From Mesoflavibacter profundi (GTDB lineage: Bacteria; Bacteroidota; Bacteroidia; Flavobacteriales; Flavobacteriaceae), in assembly GCF_014764305.1 (NCBI RefSeq), contig NZ_CP061703.1:2647501-2711500 (forward strand): a DNA stretch of 64,000 nt, given 5' to 3'. The position numbers and the translations under genes are program-made. Positions within the stretch are counted from its first letter, which is position 1. The number at the start of each line of letters is the position of its first letter. This document shows, one piece after another, positions 35,411 through 44,857 of the stretch. The notes under the pieces were generated by a model. It was not told where the DNA came from, made no database searches, and saw only the letters and a program-made list of their open reading frames with translations.

Positions 35411-36445
35411 TTAGTCTTTAGGGATATGTCTCTCTAAAAACTTTTCTTTTGTAGCATCTAATTTGTTTAATACTGTTTGACGTTTTGTGTTTAAACTTTG
35501 ATTAGTTTTATTATAGTTTTTTGCAGCCTTATTTATTGCGTTTACTTTTTTGTTGTAATTATCTATTTGGTCTTTTGTGCGTTTTCTTTCTGGTGTTTTT
35601 TCTAATTGCTCTTGTATTTTTTTCATTTGGTCTTCTTGTACCAAAAAATCTACTATAACTGGTATATCATTTTCAGCTTCGTCTATAAAAAATTGAAATG
35701 TTTGTTTTGTCGCTAAAATTATTGCGTTATCATTTTTAAACCCTTTTTCTGTTTCTAATAGAGTAAGTCCTTCTTTAGATGCATCTAGTAATGCGCTAGA
35801 GTTTTGCTGTATGGCATTAATGTTATTGGTTTTTATTGCGTCCCATAGATAAATTTCGTTTATAAAGACTTTGAAAAAAACCAAATACATATCGTTATAG
35901 TGAGTAAATACCTGATTAGAAATTTCCATTTTTTTACCCAAATCGCTTTCACTTTCTTCTATTTTAATGTTGTGTTTATTTGCAAAAGCGTAAAAATTTG
36001 TTTCATATTCGGCTTGTGATTCTGCCATTTTTTCGTCTGCTAATCGTTGGGCTAGGATATAGGCTTCCATCATATCATAAGATTGCTCTGCGACAGCTTT
36101 CATATCTATAATTTCGGCGTAATCTTGTTTTAAAAGACTTAGGTTTAATTTTAAGTGTTTTAGTACTTTGTTTTTGTAGTCTTCACCATCAAAACCGTTT
36201 GCTTTTTCAATTTTTTTTATAGCATTTTCAACAGATTTAATTAGGTTTTCTCTTTTCGCATTTATGCTTCTATCACTTTTACTATGCGCTAATGCTTTAG
36301 TGTATTTCCACATGTTTTTAGTAACAAGGTTTTGTTCGTCACCTAAAAACTCTAAATAATCTATAGCTTTATCAAAGTTTTGCGCAAATTGAATTGTTGG
36401 CAGTATTAAAAAAATACAAAATAATAGTTTGGTTAGTTGTTTCAT
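35411..36445 (-). CDS. Secreted helical protein of unknown function (possible LIC11966-type surface protein)
   Basis: A 344-residue protein with a signal peptide (residues 1-21, ending QFAQ) and an almost wholly alpha-helical, Lys/Glu/Asn-rich mature region. Residues ~50-90 and ~265-330 look like coiled coil (EQLEKTPERKRTKDQIDNYN). There is no catalytic motif. The overall pattern recalls the LIC11966 surface-protein family described in Leptospira and Bacteroidota, but I assign this with low certainty. Its ATG follows immediately after the TAG of the S41 protease gene with no intervening base, so the two are almost certainly translated from the same message. Confidence 0.65.
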   Translation of the reverse strand: MKQLTKLLFCIFLILPTIQFAQNFDKAIDYLEFLGDEQNLVTKNMWKYTKALAHSKSDRSINAKRENLIKSVENAIKKIEKANGFDGEDYKNKVLKHLKLNLSLLKQDYAEIIDMKAVAEQSYDMMEAYILAQRLADEKMAESQAEYETNFYAFANKHNIKIEESESDLGKKMEISNQVFTHYNDMYLVFFKVFINEIYLWDAIKTNNINAIQQNSSALLDASKEGLTLLETEKGFKNDNAIILATKQTFQFFIDEAENDIPVIVDFLVQEDQMKKIQEQLEKTPERKRTKDQIDNYNKKVNAINKAAKNYNKTNQSLNTKRQTVLNKLDATKEKFLERHIPKD

Positions 36446-38497
36446 CTATGGTTTGTTTTTAATGATGTCTTGTAAAATGAAAAACGCTTCGTTTACATAT
36501 AAATCTTTAGATAGGTTAAGTATTAAATTTTTGTTGTCTTCTTGGTTGGATTTATTGTATAAAAGTAACTCGGTAGTAGCTTGCGTATTACTTACTTTTA
36601 TTGGGTTTTTTACCGTTGGAGTTGTAAAAATTGTATCGTAAAACTTTATTTTATTGTCTTGATTTTGTTTAAGTTGATCTAGACTTAATGTATAAGGTTC
36701 TCCTTTTTCAAAAATACTTGAATATAGTTTTTTATTGTTATCATCTACCTGTTTAAATAATGCCTGTAAAGATTGTCTTGCTTTACTTTTTTGGGCTAGT
36801 TGATCTACATCAAACTTTTTATACGGGAAATGTTTTAAAGTAACATAAGTGTTTTTGTTTTTTAAAGCAAAAGGAATATCTGCTTCGAAGTTTCCTAAAT
36901 TATCATATAACGATGGTAGTAAAATATCTGGAATTACACCTTTAGATTGTAAGCTTTTACCTGTAACTCTAAAAAAGGCTTCAACGGTTAATTTACAGTA
37001 ACCTAAATCTTCGGTTTCACTAAGTGGCATTATGGCTTGTGCTGAAGATTTTCCGTGTGTTTTAGAACCTACAATAACAGCTCTATTGTAATCTTGCATG
37101 GCGCTTGCAAAAAATTCAGATGCAGAAGCAGTATAATTGTTTACTAAAATAACTAATGGTTTTTTTAATAAAACGCCTCTATTAGTGTCTTTTAGCGTAT
37201 ATTTTTTATTGTTATTAGCTTCTACTATAGATACTGGTCCGCGATCTATAAACATACCGCAAAGGTCTATTGCTTCTTGCATAGATCCGCCACCATTAAA
37301 CCTAAGATCGATAACTAATCCTTCTATGTTTTCTTTTTTTAATTTATATAATTCTTTAGAAAAATCTAAGGTTAATCCTCTTCCGTTTGGCGAATCTTCA
37401 TTAGTATAAAAACTTGGTAATTCTATGTAACCAAATTTTAAACTGTCTTTGCTAATTATGTATCCGGTTAAAGCATTTTCTTCTACTTTTATTTTACTTT
37501 TTTTAAGCTTTACATTTAATGTTTTACCATTAGATTTTTTTACTTTAAAGGTAATTTCGTTATTGTTTTCGTTAGTTGTAAATGCTGCAATATCCTCATT
37601 AGAAACGCAAAAAGTTTCTAAAGTTTGTGTTTTAGAGGTTAATGAAATTATTATATCATCTACTTCGATATTTCCGTTTATAAATGCTGCGCTACCAGGA
37701 ATAATTTGGGCAACTACAATTTGTCCGTTGTCATTTTTATCTGTTAATATTCCAAAAGATAATTGGTTGCTTGATAAACCGTCTTCGTAAATTGTTTTTT
37801 CTGAATTACTAAAATAGGTCGAGTTTGGATCTTGATATTTTAAATATGCATTTAAAAATAAACTGTAAACATAATTGTCAAAACCTTTAGGTTTGTTTAA
37901 TAATTCTGATAATAAGCATATTTCATTATCAATTATTTTAGGTTTTAAAGCAGATTCTAATGTTTTAAAATTATCTTGGATATAGGCTATATCTTCATAT
38001 TCATCCAAAAGTCTAGACAACGTCTTGTAAGCTATACGTTTTTGTAAGCCTATTTCTTGCTGGTTTTTATCTTTGTAAAAACTATAAGCTTGATTTGGGA
38101 TAAACTGTAATTTGTACTTATTGTTATAATCTAAAGTAACGTTTTTAAGCGTTTTTAAATAGTTAATATTGGCAGTTATCCTATTTTGTAAACTATCACT
38201 ATATTTTGTGATAAAGCTACAATCTTGATTTAAAATGTAGTCGTCTAAGCTAAGTTTATCTGCTTCAAATAGGTTTATATCTTGCTGTAGATAAAAATCT
38301 TTATCTGTATCTAAAGCTTCTAAAAAAAGTCTATAAACACCAGAAGATAAAGAGTCGTTTATAGTTTTTGGTTGGTAATGTTGCTCAAAAACAACTTTTT
38401 GTAGATTAAAAAACGTATTGCAGAATTGCTCTGTGTTTTGCGATAAGCAAATGGATACACTTAAAGCAAATATTAAAGTTATTGATAGTTTTGTCAT
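36446..38497 (-). CDS. S41-family carboxy-terminal processing (tail-specific) protease
   Basis: A 683-residue exported protease with signal peptide (residues 1-19, ending CLSQ). It has the Prc/Tsp layout: helical N-terminal region (to ~240), PDZ domain (~250-330, GSAAFINGNIEVDDIIISL), S41 catalytic domain with YIELPSFY, LVIDLRFNGGGSMQEA, then NNYTASASEFFASAM (catalytic Ser) and VGSKTHGKSSAQ (catalytic Lys), and a C-terminal DUF3340-like region. It degrades periplasmic proteins by C-terminal recognition. It is preceded by the pterin dehydratase gene (22 bp) and directly abuts the following helical-protein gene. Confidence 0.92.
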   Translation of the reverse strand: MTKLSITLIFALSVSICLSQNTEQFCNTFFNLQKVVFEQHYQPKTINDSLSSGVYRLFLEALDTDKDFYLQQDINLFEADKLSLDDYILNQDCSFITKYSDSLQNRITANINYLKTLKNVTLDYNNKYKLQFIPNQAYSFYKDKNQQEIGLQKRIAYKTLSRLLDEYEDIAYIQDNFKTLESALKPKIIDNEICLLSELLNKPKGFDNYVYSLFLNAYLKYQDPNSTYFSNSEKTIYEDGLSSNQLSFGILTDKNDNGQIVVAQIIPGSAAFINGNIEVDDIIISLTSKTQTLETFCVSNEDIAAFTTNENNNEITFKVKKSNGKTLNVKLKKSKIKVEENALTGYIISKDSLKFGYIELPSFYTNEDSPNGRGLTLDFSKELYKLKKENIEGLVIDLRFNGGGSMQEAIDLCGMFIDRGPVSIVEANNNKKYTLKDTNRGVLLKKPLVILVNNYTASASEFFASAMQDYNRAVIVGSKTHGKSSAQAIMPLSETEDLGYCKLTVEAFFRVTGKSLQSKGVIPDILLPSLYDNLGNFEADIPFALKNKNTYVTLKHFPYKKFDVDQLAQKSKARQSLQALFKQVDDNNKKLYSSIFEKGEPYTLSLDQLKQNQDNKIKFYDTIFTTPTVKNPIKVSNTQATTELLLYNKSNQEDNKNLILNLSKDLYVNEAFFILQDIIKNKP

Positions 38498-38519
38498 TAA
38501 AAAAGATTGGTGGCAAATG

Positions 38520-38813
38520 TTATTCTTCGTCTTCTTCTACAATAGCTTCTATTGCATGCGCCAGTTTAAAATCTTTTTCTGTTACACCATTGGCGTCGTG
38601 TGTAGATATAGAAATTTTAAGAACATTATAAACATTTGTCCAATCTGGATGATGATTAAGTGCTTCGCATTCAAAAGCAATACGGCTCATAGCACTAAAG
38701 CAATCTTTAAAATTATCAAATTCAAATTCGGCATGAATGGCGTTATCAAAATAATCCCATTCTGGTAATCTTAATAATCGTTGTTCTATTTCGTTTTCTG
38801 TAAGTGTATTCAT
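38520..38813 (-). CDS. phhB: 4a-hydroxytetrahydrobiopterin (pterin-4a-carbinolamine) dehydratase
   Basis: A 97-residue single-domain enzyme that regenerates dihydrobiopterin after aromatic amino-acid hydroxylation. The signature ALNHHPDWTNVYN (catalytic His pair) followed by ISTHDANGVTEKDFKLA is complete. The phenylalanine hydroxylase partner is not in the window. It lies 31 bp downstream of an SDR gene and 22 bp upstream of the S41 protease gene on the same strand. Confidence 0.93.
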   Translation of the reverse strand: MNTLTENEIEQRLLRLPEWDYFDNAIHAEFEFDNFKDCFSAMSRIAFECEALNHHPDWTNVYNVLKISISTHDANGVTEKDFKLAHAIEAIVEEDEE

Positions 38814-38844
38814 TTCTTAATTTTAATTATTAAAAGTAAGAAAA

Positions 38845-39678
38845 TTATACTTCTAAATCCATTAAAATTTCATCACTTACAATTTGAAGATGTTTGGGTA
38901 ATTTATTGTCTTTTGGTAATACAGCTAAATACCTATCATTATTAGTAGTGTAAACTTGCTTAAATAAAGGTTTTGTGTAACCTAATTTGTTAATTATGTC
39001 TTTGAAAAAATCGTCATGATGTACTAAATCTGTACTACCTAAATGAAAAATTCCTGATTTATTTCTATTAATTATATAATGAATTTGTTGTGTAACTTTA
39101 CTATCTGTAGTCACATTCATTATTAAATTAGGAAACACTTCTATTGGCAGATTTTCTTTTAAATGAAGCTTGATTTCTTTAATTCTAGGCGATTGCGCAC
39201 CAAAAACCATTGGTAATCTTAGAATGGCAATTTTTTGTTTGGGTAATCTTAATAGCATGTTTTCAATTTTAATTTTAAAATGCCCATACATACTATGACT
39301 TAAGGTTTTATCAAACTCGTAACTAGGAAATTGACTATAAGCGTCAAATACATTTGCAGATGAAATAAATAACAGCTTACAGTTGTGATTGGCAACGTAT
39401 TCTACCAAATGTTTGTGAGCTAAGACTTGAGCAGAAAAATTACCGCGAATTGCCGAAATAATTATAGATGGTTTTACAATGTCTAAAATTTCAAAAACAT
39501 CGTCTTCTTCTATATTATACTGAAAATAATGATGATTTTTATCATACGCGTACTTGTCTGTACAATACGTCCCAAAGGTATTGTAATAGGCGTAAAGCTC
39601 TTTGTAAATGGCTTGTCCTAAAAAGCCACTTGCGCCAAGTATTAATACACGATGTTTATTATCTTTTTTTTGCTTCAT
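38845..39678 (-). CDS. RmlD-like / extended SDR sugar-nucleotide reductase family protein
   Basis: A 277-residue Rossmann protein. The NAD(P)-binding motif is VLILGASGFLGQAIYKEL (~11-28); SSANVFD and the YEFDKTLSHSMYGHFKIKIE region provide the SDR Tyr-x3-Lys-like position (YGHFK). It resembles dTDP-4-dehydrorhamnose reductase-type proteins, but no other sugar-nucleotide genes are nearby, so the substrate is unknown. The first ~8 residues are basic (MKQKKDNKHR). It is 109 bp after gcvT on the same strand. Confidence 0.78.
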   Translation of the reverse strand: MKQKKDNKHRVLILGASGFLGQAIYKELYAYYNTFGTYCTDKYAYDKNHHYFQYNIEEDDVFEILDIVKPSIIISAIRGNFSAQVLAHKHLVEYVANHNCKLLFISSANVFDAYSQFPSYEFDKTLSHSMYGHFKIKIENMLLRLPKQKIAILRLPMVFGAQSPRIKEIKLHLKENLPIEVFPNLIMNVTTDSKVTQQIHYIINRNKSGIFHLGSTDLVHHDDFFKDIINKLGYTKPLFKQVYTTNNDRYLAVLPKDNKLPKHLQIVSDEILMDLEV

Positions 39679-39787
39679 TAATCTACTACATGGTAAAGAA
39701 AATGCCAGTTATAATGCATTTAAATTATACCGAAGTAATTAAATACCTTACAACTGACATGATATGTTTTTTTTAAAATATAAAACG

Positions 39788-40861
39788 TTATTTAGCCTTA
39801 TAAAAAGGTAGTTTTACTACCGTTGCAGGAACTGCGTTTTTACGAATTTGTATGTTAATTTTACTTCCAAAATCACTAAAAACAGGAGCTACATAACCTA
39901 AACCAATTCCTTTTTTTAATGACGGAGACATTGTACCAGAAGTAACTTTACCAATTTGTTTACCTTGTCCATCTACAATATCATATCCGCTTCTTGGTAT
40001 ACCTTTTTCGTCTAATTCAAACGCAATAAGTTTACGTTTTAGTACTTTTTTCTTTTGTTCGGCTAGGTTTTCTGAGTTAGTAAATTGCTTTGTAAATTTT
40101 GTAATCCAACCTAAACCAGCTTCAAAAGGTGATGTTGTGTCATCAATATCATTACCGTAAAGGCAATAACCCATTTCTAAACGTAATGTGTCACGAGCAG
40201 CAAGACCAATTGGTTTTGCGCCAGCTTCTATCACTTTATCCCAAATTTGTTTTACCTCGTTGTTTTTGCAGTAAATCTCAAATCCGCCACTTCCTGTATA
40301 ACCTGTTGCAGAAATAATTACATGATCTATACCAGCAAAATCGCCAACTACAAAGTTGTAAAAATTAATATCTGCCAAATTATGACTTGATAAGGCTTGC
40401 ATTTTTTCGACAGCATTTGGACCTTGAATCGCTAGTAAAGAATAATCTTCTGATAAATCTCGCATTGTAGCTCCAAACGTGTTTTTAGAGCTTATCCAAT
40501 TCCAATCTTTTTCTATATTGCTAGCATTTACAACAAGTAAATAAGTTTCTTCTTTAATGCGGTAAACAATTAAGTCGTCTACAATTCCGCCTTCATCATT
40601 TGGTAAACATGAATATTGTGCCTTACCAATAGTTAATTTGGTTGCATCGTTACTAGTTACGCTTTGTATAAGGTCTAAAGCATTTGGTCCTTCAATTAAA
40701 AATTCACCCATATGACTTACATCAAATACGCCACAATCTGTTCTAACGGCTTCGTGTTCTATATTTACACCTTCGTATTGAACAGGCATATTATAGCCTG
40801 CAAAAGGTACCATTTTTGCACCAAGTGCGATGTGAGTTTCGGTTAAAACTGTGTTTTTCAT
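39788..40861 (-). CDS. gcvT: Glycine cleavage system T protein (aminomethyltransferase)
   Basis: Folate-dependent enzyme that transfers the methylene group of lipoyl-bound aminomethyl to tetrahydrofolate and releases ammonia. The 357-residue protein shows [18 protein letters not shown], the catalytic-Asp region [47 protein letters not shown] and the C-terminal [21 protein letters not shown]. GcvH and GcvP are not in the window. A TACTTTTG -7 box lies 50 bp upstream and a small hairpin lies in the predicted leader. Confidence 0.96.
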   Translation of the reverse strand: MKNTVLTETHIALGAKMVPFAGYNMPVQYEGVNIEHEAVRTDCGVFDVSHMGEFLIEGPNALDLIQSVTSNDATKLTIGKAQYSCLPNDEGGIVDDLIVYRIKEETYLLVVNASNIEKDWNWISSKNTFGATMRDLSEDYSLLAIQGPNAVEKMQALSSHNLADINFYNFVVGDFAGIDHVIISATGYTGSGGFEIYCKNNEVKQIWDKVIEAGAKPIGLAARDTLRLEMGYCLYGNDIDDTTSPFEAGLGWITKFTKQFTNSENLAEQKKKVLKRKLIAFELDEKGIPRSGYDIVDGQGKQIGKVTSGTMSPSLKKGIGLGYVAPVFSDFGSKINIQIRKNAVPATVVKLPFYKAK

Positions 40862-40876
40862 TTATTATATTTTTCG

Positions 40877-40919
40877 TTTCCGTCTAGCGGAAATTTTTAA
40901 TTTTTGCATAGCAAAAGTA
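40877..40919 (-). promoter_or_regulatory. Candidate gcvT -7 box and leader hairpin
   Basis: On the minus strand TACTTTTG (40912-40919) fits the -7 consensus. A transcript starting ~6 bp later would carry the inverted repeat TTTCCG-TCTAG-CGGAAA (40877-40893) before the ATG at 40861. It is too small to be a glycine riboswitch and nothing resembling that aptamer is present. Confidence 0.4.
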
Positions 40920-40985
40920 TTGAAAAATATTGAGTAAAGATTGAGGTTTTTTGAAGAATTATTAATTAAAACAACCCATTTTTAT

Positions 40986-41507
40986 TTACTCTAATGTTCT
41001 AACTTCTTCCCAATTAAAATAACTTTTACGGTCTTTTATTAACCACGTATTGTTAGTTTTTACATAAGTATCTTGGTAAGTCACACCAAATGTAGTTTTT
41101 ACGTTTTTACCAGCTTCATTTTTATTAATTAAAACAACAAGACAATACGATGTGCCTTTTGCTGTATTGTTATTAATCGTTACAGTTTGTTGTCCGTTTA
41201 TATGATAGACTGTCTCAAATAGCGATAAAAAAGCTGTAAATGCATTTCCAATTTCAGTTTTACCTTTTAAAGTAGAGCTTTTAGATCCGTTTCTGTAAGA
41301 TTCTACAACAGCATCATCTGTAAATAGTTGCATTTGGGATTTAACGTCTTTTTTATCTGCAAGAATTGAAAAAGTGTCTACTAATTCTTTAATGTGTTGT
41401 TTGTCTTTTAATAATTCTAAATCCTTTGTGTTATTTAAGGATTGTTGCGAATTGTCTTTACAACCTAACGTTATTAGTAAAATTAGAGAGAGAAGTTTAA
41501 TTTTCAT
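40986..41507 (-). CDS. SnoaL/NTF2-like fold lipoprotein
   Basis: A 173-residue protein with lipoprotein signal (residues 1-16, lipobox TLGC). The mature part is a single NTF2/SnoaL-like alpha+beta barrel: a long helix (ELVDTFSILADKKDVKSQMQLF), then TDDAVVES, strands TVTINNNTAKGTSYCLVVL and TFGVTYQDTYVKTNNTWLIKDRKSYF. This fold binds small ligands or acts as a hydrolase/isomerase; no specific activity can be assigned. Divergent from the SDR gene at 41695. Confidence 0.75.
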   Translation of the reverse strand: MKIKLLSLILLITLGCKDNSQQSLNNTKDLELLKDKQHIKELVDTFSILADKKDVKSQMQLFTDDAVVESYRNGSKSSTLKGKTEIGNAFTAFLSLFETVYHINGQQTVTINNNTAKGTSYCLVVLINKNEAGKNVKTTFGVTYQDTYVKTNNTWLIKDRKSYFNWEEVRTLE

Positions 41508-41694
41508 GCTTAAGCGTTTGTTAGTTATTAAAAATTACAAAGTAATATTTAAATATAAGTTTTTTATTCATTTTTAAAATGAAACAAATAGTGATGTTAA
41601 AAATTTAGCATTTCAATTCAAACTATATTAAACCTAAGTTAAACCAATTTTATAATTCTTACTATAATTTAACTCTTTTGTAAATTAGAGTATT

Positions 41695-42330
41695 ATGGAA
41701 AATATATTAGTAGCAGGTGCAAATGGTACCACAGGAAAAAAAATAGTAAACCTTTTAAAAGAATCTAAATATTTTAACCCAATTGCAATGGTTAGAAAAG
41801 AGGAGCAAATTCCTTATTTTAAAGCTAAAAATGTAGACACTGTTCTTACAGATTTAACCGAAAATGTAGATAATGCGTTTTCTAAACCTGTAGATAAAGT
41901 CATATTCGCAGCGGGATCTAAAGGAAAAAATTTGATAAAAGTAGATCAAGAAGGCGCAAAAAAGCTGGTTGATGCTTCTATAAATAATAAGGTAAAGAAG
42001 TTTGTAATGCTTAGTTCTATTGGCGCAGAAAATCCAGATACTGCTAATCAATTAAAAGATTATTTACAAGCTAAGCATAATGCAGACGAATATTTAAAAT
42101 CTACAGATTTAAATTATTCTATTGTAAGACCAGGAACATTAACTAACGAGCCTGCAGAAAATAAGATAGAATTAAAGCAACATCTTGAAAACCATGGTGA
42201 AATTAGCCGTAACGATGTTGCGCAAACCTTGGTTAGAGTATTAAACGATGATACAGCAAATAGATCAACTTTTGAAATTATTAAAGGTGAAACTTTAATT
42301 GGTGAAGCATTAGATAAGCTGTCTAATTAA
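41695..42330 (+). CDS. Atypical SDR family NAD(P)-binding protein (YwnB/SDR_a5-like)
   Basis: A 211-residue Rossmann-fold protein. It has the glycine-rich VAGANGTTGKKIVNLL (~5-20), SSIGAENPD (~103) where the classical catalytic Tyr is absent, and YSIVRPGTLTNEP (~141). Such proteins act as NADPH-dependent reductases or redox sensors; the substrate is unknown. It stands alone, ending 1 bp from the convergent serine hydrolase gene. Confidence 0.82.
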   Translation: MENILVAGANGTTGKKIVNLLKESKYFNPIAMVRKEEQIPYFKAKNVDTVLTDLTENVDNAFSKPVDKVIFAAGSKGKNLIKVDQEGAKKLVDASINNKVKKFVMLSSIGAENPDTANQLKDYLQAKHNADEYLKSTDLNYSIVRPGTLTNEPAENKIELKQHLENHGEISRNDVAQTLVRVLNDDTANRSTFEIIKGETLIGEALDKLSN

Positions 42331-42331
42331 G

Positions 42332-43357
42332 TTATGTTTTTAAGAGTTTAATTATACGACTGTACATCACTTCCGATAGGTTCCAATTATAACCTTCAAA
42401 GTTAACAGTATTAGTAAACTGTATTACTACAGCATCAATATCTTTATGATATTTTGCGATGCTTTGATAGCCAGGAACTAATCCAGTATGTTCATATTTA
42501 TATATAGAGGAATAAATATTTTGTTCCTCTTTATTTTTGAAAACACTTCCGTTATTTAAAGCTCTTAAAAATTTGCCTAAATCTTCTGCAGTCGCAAGCA
42601 TACCAACATCTTCGGTTTTTAAATCTTTATCATAACCAACATAATAACCACTCATAACACGATTAATATTTACATCGTTTATCGAATTATAAGTGTTTGT
42701 TAACTGTAGTGGTATTAAAATATGCTGTTTGATATACTCAAATTTAGGTTTTCCGGTAACTTTTTTAATAAGTTCTGTTAATAATAGATAATTGGTATTA
42801 CTGTATTCGTAATCTGTGTTTGGTTTAAAACTAGCTGGTAAATCTAAGACGATATTTAAATTTTCTTCATTCGAGTACTTCGGATTGGCCCAATAATTAT
42901 TAAAATTTGTGTAGTTAGGTATTCCGCTTCTATGCTGTACCATCATTTTTATAGTTATGGTATTAGCATATTCAATTCTACCAACTAACTCAGGAAAATA
43001 ATCGGCTAACGTTTTATTTAAATCAATTTTTTTGTCATAAACTAATTTAGCAATACAAACCGACGTGTATAATTTATCATTACTAGCAATTTTAAATAAA
43101 GCATCAGGTTTTGCAGGAATTTTATTTTCTGTATTATGATAACCAGAAGTGTAAAATTGAGGTGATTTTCCAGCTTGATCTACATAAACAATTATACCAT
43201 CAAAACCGTAATCTGAAGCTTGATTTACTTGTTCTTGTATAGTATTTGGTAAAGGTTTTATCCAAGCAGTTACAATTGGCCAAGGTACAAAATAGAGTGA
43301 AATTACAGTGCTAAAAAGCAGAACAATTCTTAGGATTAATTTTGGTTTATTTTTCAT
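42332..43357 (-). CDS. Class C beta-lactamase-fold serine hydrolase
   Basis: A 341-residue exported or membrane-anchored hydrolase. One N-terminal hydrophobic segment (residues ~7-25) acts as a signal or anchor. The catalytic SxxK is in FKIASNDKLYTS (~91), the second motif is YEYSNTNYLLL (Y-x-N), and the third is HTGLVPGYQS (the HTG equivalent of KTG). This family includes D-Ala-D-Ala peptidases and esterases; a true cephalosporinase is unlikely given the chromosomal core context. Nothing adjacent suggests a pathway. Confidence 0.85.
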   Translation of the reverse strand: MKNKPKLILRIVLLFSTVISLYFVPWPIVTAWIKPLPNTIQEQVNQASDYGFDGIIVYVDQAGKSPQFYTSGYHNTENKIPAKPDALFKIASNDKLYTSVCIAKLVYDKKIDLNKTLADYFPELVGRIEYANTITIKMMVQHRSGIPNYTNFNNYWANPKYSNEENLNIVLDLPASFKPNTDYEYSNTNYLLLTELIKKVTGKPKFEYIKQHILIPLQLTNTYNSINDVNINRVMSGYYVGYDKDLKTEDVGMLATAEDLGKFLRALNNGSVFKNKEEQNIYSSIYKYEHTGLVPGYQSIAKYHKDIDAVVIQFTNTVNFEGYNWNLSEVMYSRIIKLLKT

Positions 43358-43449
43358 TAGTTGAAATTAAAAGTTGAAGCAAACTTATCTCTAATTTGAA
43401 AAATACTAAATATTATATCACCGAATTGTAGAAGTTAGATGATGAATTG

Positions 43450-44742
43450 TTATTTCAATAAGAAACGTTTCAATTCTTCATAAGAACTAATTTTAGTCGC
43501 CTTTTTCTTTTTATCCATGACGCTTAAAATTTGTGGTGGTAATTCTATATTTTCTTTAATAACATCTTCCACAACATCTAAAAACTTGGTTGGATGCGCT
43601 GTTTCTAAAAAGACACAATGCGCGTTTGAATTAGTTTTTAAATAGTCTTTACAGCCTAAATAACCAACAGCGCCATGTGGATCTGCAACGTAGTTGTAAT
43701 CGTTATACATTTCTTTTAACGCTTCGCAAGTGTCTTCATCTGTATAGCTGTAAGACGTTATGTTGTTTTTTAATTCGTTAAAATCTTGATTATAAATTTC
43801 TTGTATACGAATAAAATTGCTTGGATTACCAACATCCATCGCATTACTAATGGTTTGTACAGACGGTTTAGGTTGATAATTTTTGGTTTTTAAAAATTCT
43901 GTAACCACATTATTAGCATTGTTAGAAGCTATAAAATGTTTGATTGGTAAGCCTAATTGTTGCGCCATCATACCTGCACAAATGTTACCAAAATTTCCGC
44001 TTGGAACAGAAAACACAATGTCTTTATGTGAGTTGTGTAACTGTTTATAAGCAAAAAAGAAATAAAACATTTGCGGTAACCAACGCGCCACATTTATCGA
44101 ATTTGCAGATGTTAATTGCATTTTAGACGTTAATTCTTCATCTAAAAAAGCACGTTTTACCATGTCTTGACAATCGTCAAAAACACCATCTACTTCTAAA
44201 GCTCTAATATTTTTACCAAGTGTAGTTAATTGTTTTTCTTGAATATCACTTACTTTTCCGCTAGGATAGAGGATCACTACATTTACACCTTTTACACCTA
44301 AAAATCCGTTAGCAACAGCGCCACCGGTATCGCCAGAAGTAGCTACTAAAACTGTAACTTCATTAGTGTTTTCTTTATTAAAATAACCTAAGCAACGCGC
44401 CATAAAACGAGCGCCAACATCTTTAAACGCCATCGTTGGACCATGAAATAATTCTAAAGTTGAAATTTGCTCTGTAAGTTTTTCAATAGGAAAATCGAAA
44501 GACAATGTGTCTTCCACAATTCGTTTAATTTCGGCTTCAGGAATTTCAGGACTTACAAACTGTTTGATGGCTTCAAAAGCAATTTCAGCGTGTGAAAGAT
44601 TGTCAATATTATCAAAAAAGGATTGTGGTAAAGGCGTTATTTTTTCAGGAAAATAAAGTCCTTTGTCTGGCGCTAATCCTTTTACTACTGCATTTTCGAA
44701 TGTAGTAATTGGTGCTTTTTTATTTAAAGAGTAGTATTTCAT
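43450..44742 (-). CDS. thrC: Threonine synthase
   Basis: PLP enzyme that converts O-phosphohomoserine to threonine. The 430-residue protein shows the long-form N-terminus (MKYYSLNKKAPITTFENAVVKGLAPDKGLYFP, motif GLAPDKGLYFPE), HGPTMAFKDVGARFMARC with the Schiff-base Lys, VLVATSGDTGGAVA and VPSGNFGNICAG. It is the last gene of the thr operon, but unlike thrA-thrB (3-bp gap) it is separated from thrB by 422 bp that hold the GIY-YIG gene and a pair of hairpins. Its expression could therefore be affected by those hairpins. Confidence 0.96.
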   Translation of the reverse strand: MKYYSLNKKAPITTFENAVVKGLAPDKGLYFPEKITPLPQSFFDNIDNLSHAEIAFEAIKQFVSPEIPEAEIKRIVEDTLSFDFPIEKLTEQISTLELFHGPTMAFKDVGARFMARCLGYFNKENTNEVTVLVATSGDTGGAVANGFLGVKGVNVVILYPSGKVSDIQEKQLTTLGKNIRALEVDGVFDDCQDMVKRAFLDEELTSKMQLTSANSINVARWLPQMFYFFFAYKQLHNSHKDIVFSVPSGNFGNICAGMMAQQLGLPIKHFIASNNANNVVTEFLKTKNYQPKPSVQTISNAMDVGNPSNFIRIQEIYNQDFNELKNNITSYSYTDEDTCEALKEMYNDYNYVADPHGAVGYLGCKDYLKTNSNAHCVFLETAHPTKFLDVVEDVIKENIELPPQILSVMDKKKKATKISSYEELKRFLLK

Positions 44743-44784
44743 ATTAGTGTCTTTCCTTAAAGGAATAATTTATTTAATAATTTT

Positions 44785-44856
44785 GGATTCCGCATCAAGT
44801 GCGGAATGACAAGGGTTTTTGTTTTGATTGTCATTCTGCGCTACGACGCAGAATCT
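44785..44856. repeat. Pair of facing REP-like palindromic units
   Basis: Unit 1 (44785-44811) has stem ATTCCGC / GCGGAAT with a 7-nt loop and ends GAATGACA. Unit 2 (44829-44856) begins TGTCATTC, has stem ATTCTGCG / CGCAGAAT with a 6-nt loop, and is the same element in inverse orientation. Both fit RGATTCYGC...GCRGAATGACA, and the C/T change in one arm is matched by G/A in the other, so base pairing is preserved. Unit 2 ends one base before the GIY-YIG stop codon. Confidence 0.8.
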
Positions 44857-44857
44857 A

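Noticed and set aside
40862-40985. Glycine riboswitch upstream of gcvT
   Set aside because: The region is only 124 bp, AT-rich, and shows none of the conserved aptamer core; only a 6-bp hairpin is present.
42332-43357. True class C beta-lactamase
   Set aside because: Has the fold motifs SxxK, YxN and HTG, but HTG replaces KTG and the context is core genome; more likely a peptidase or esterase.
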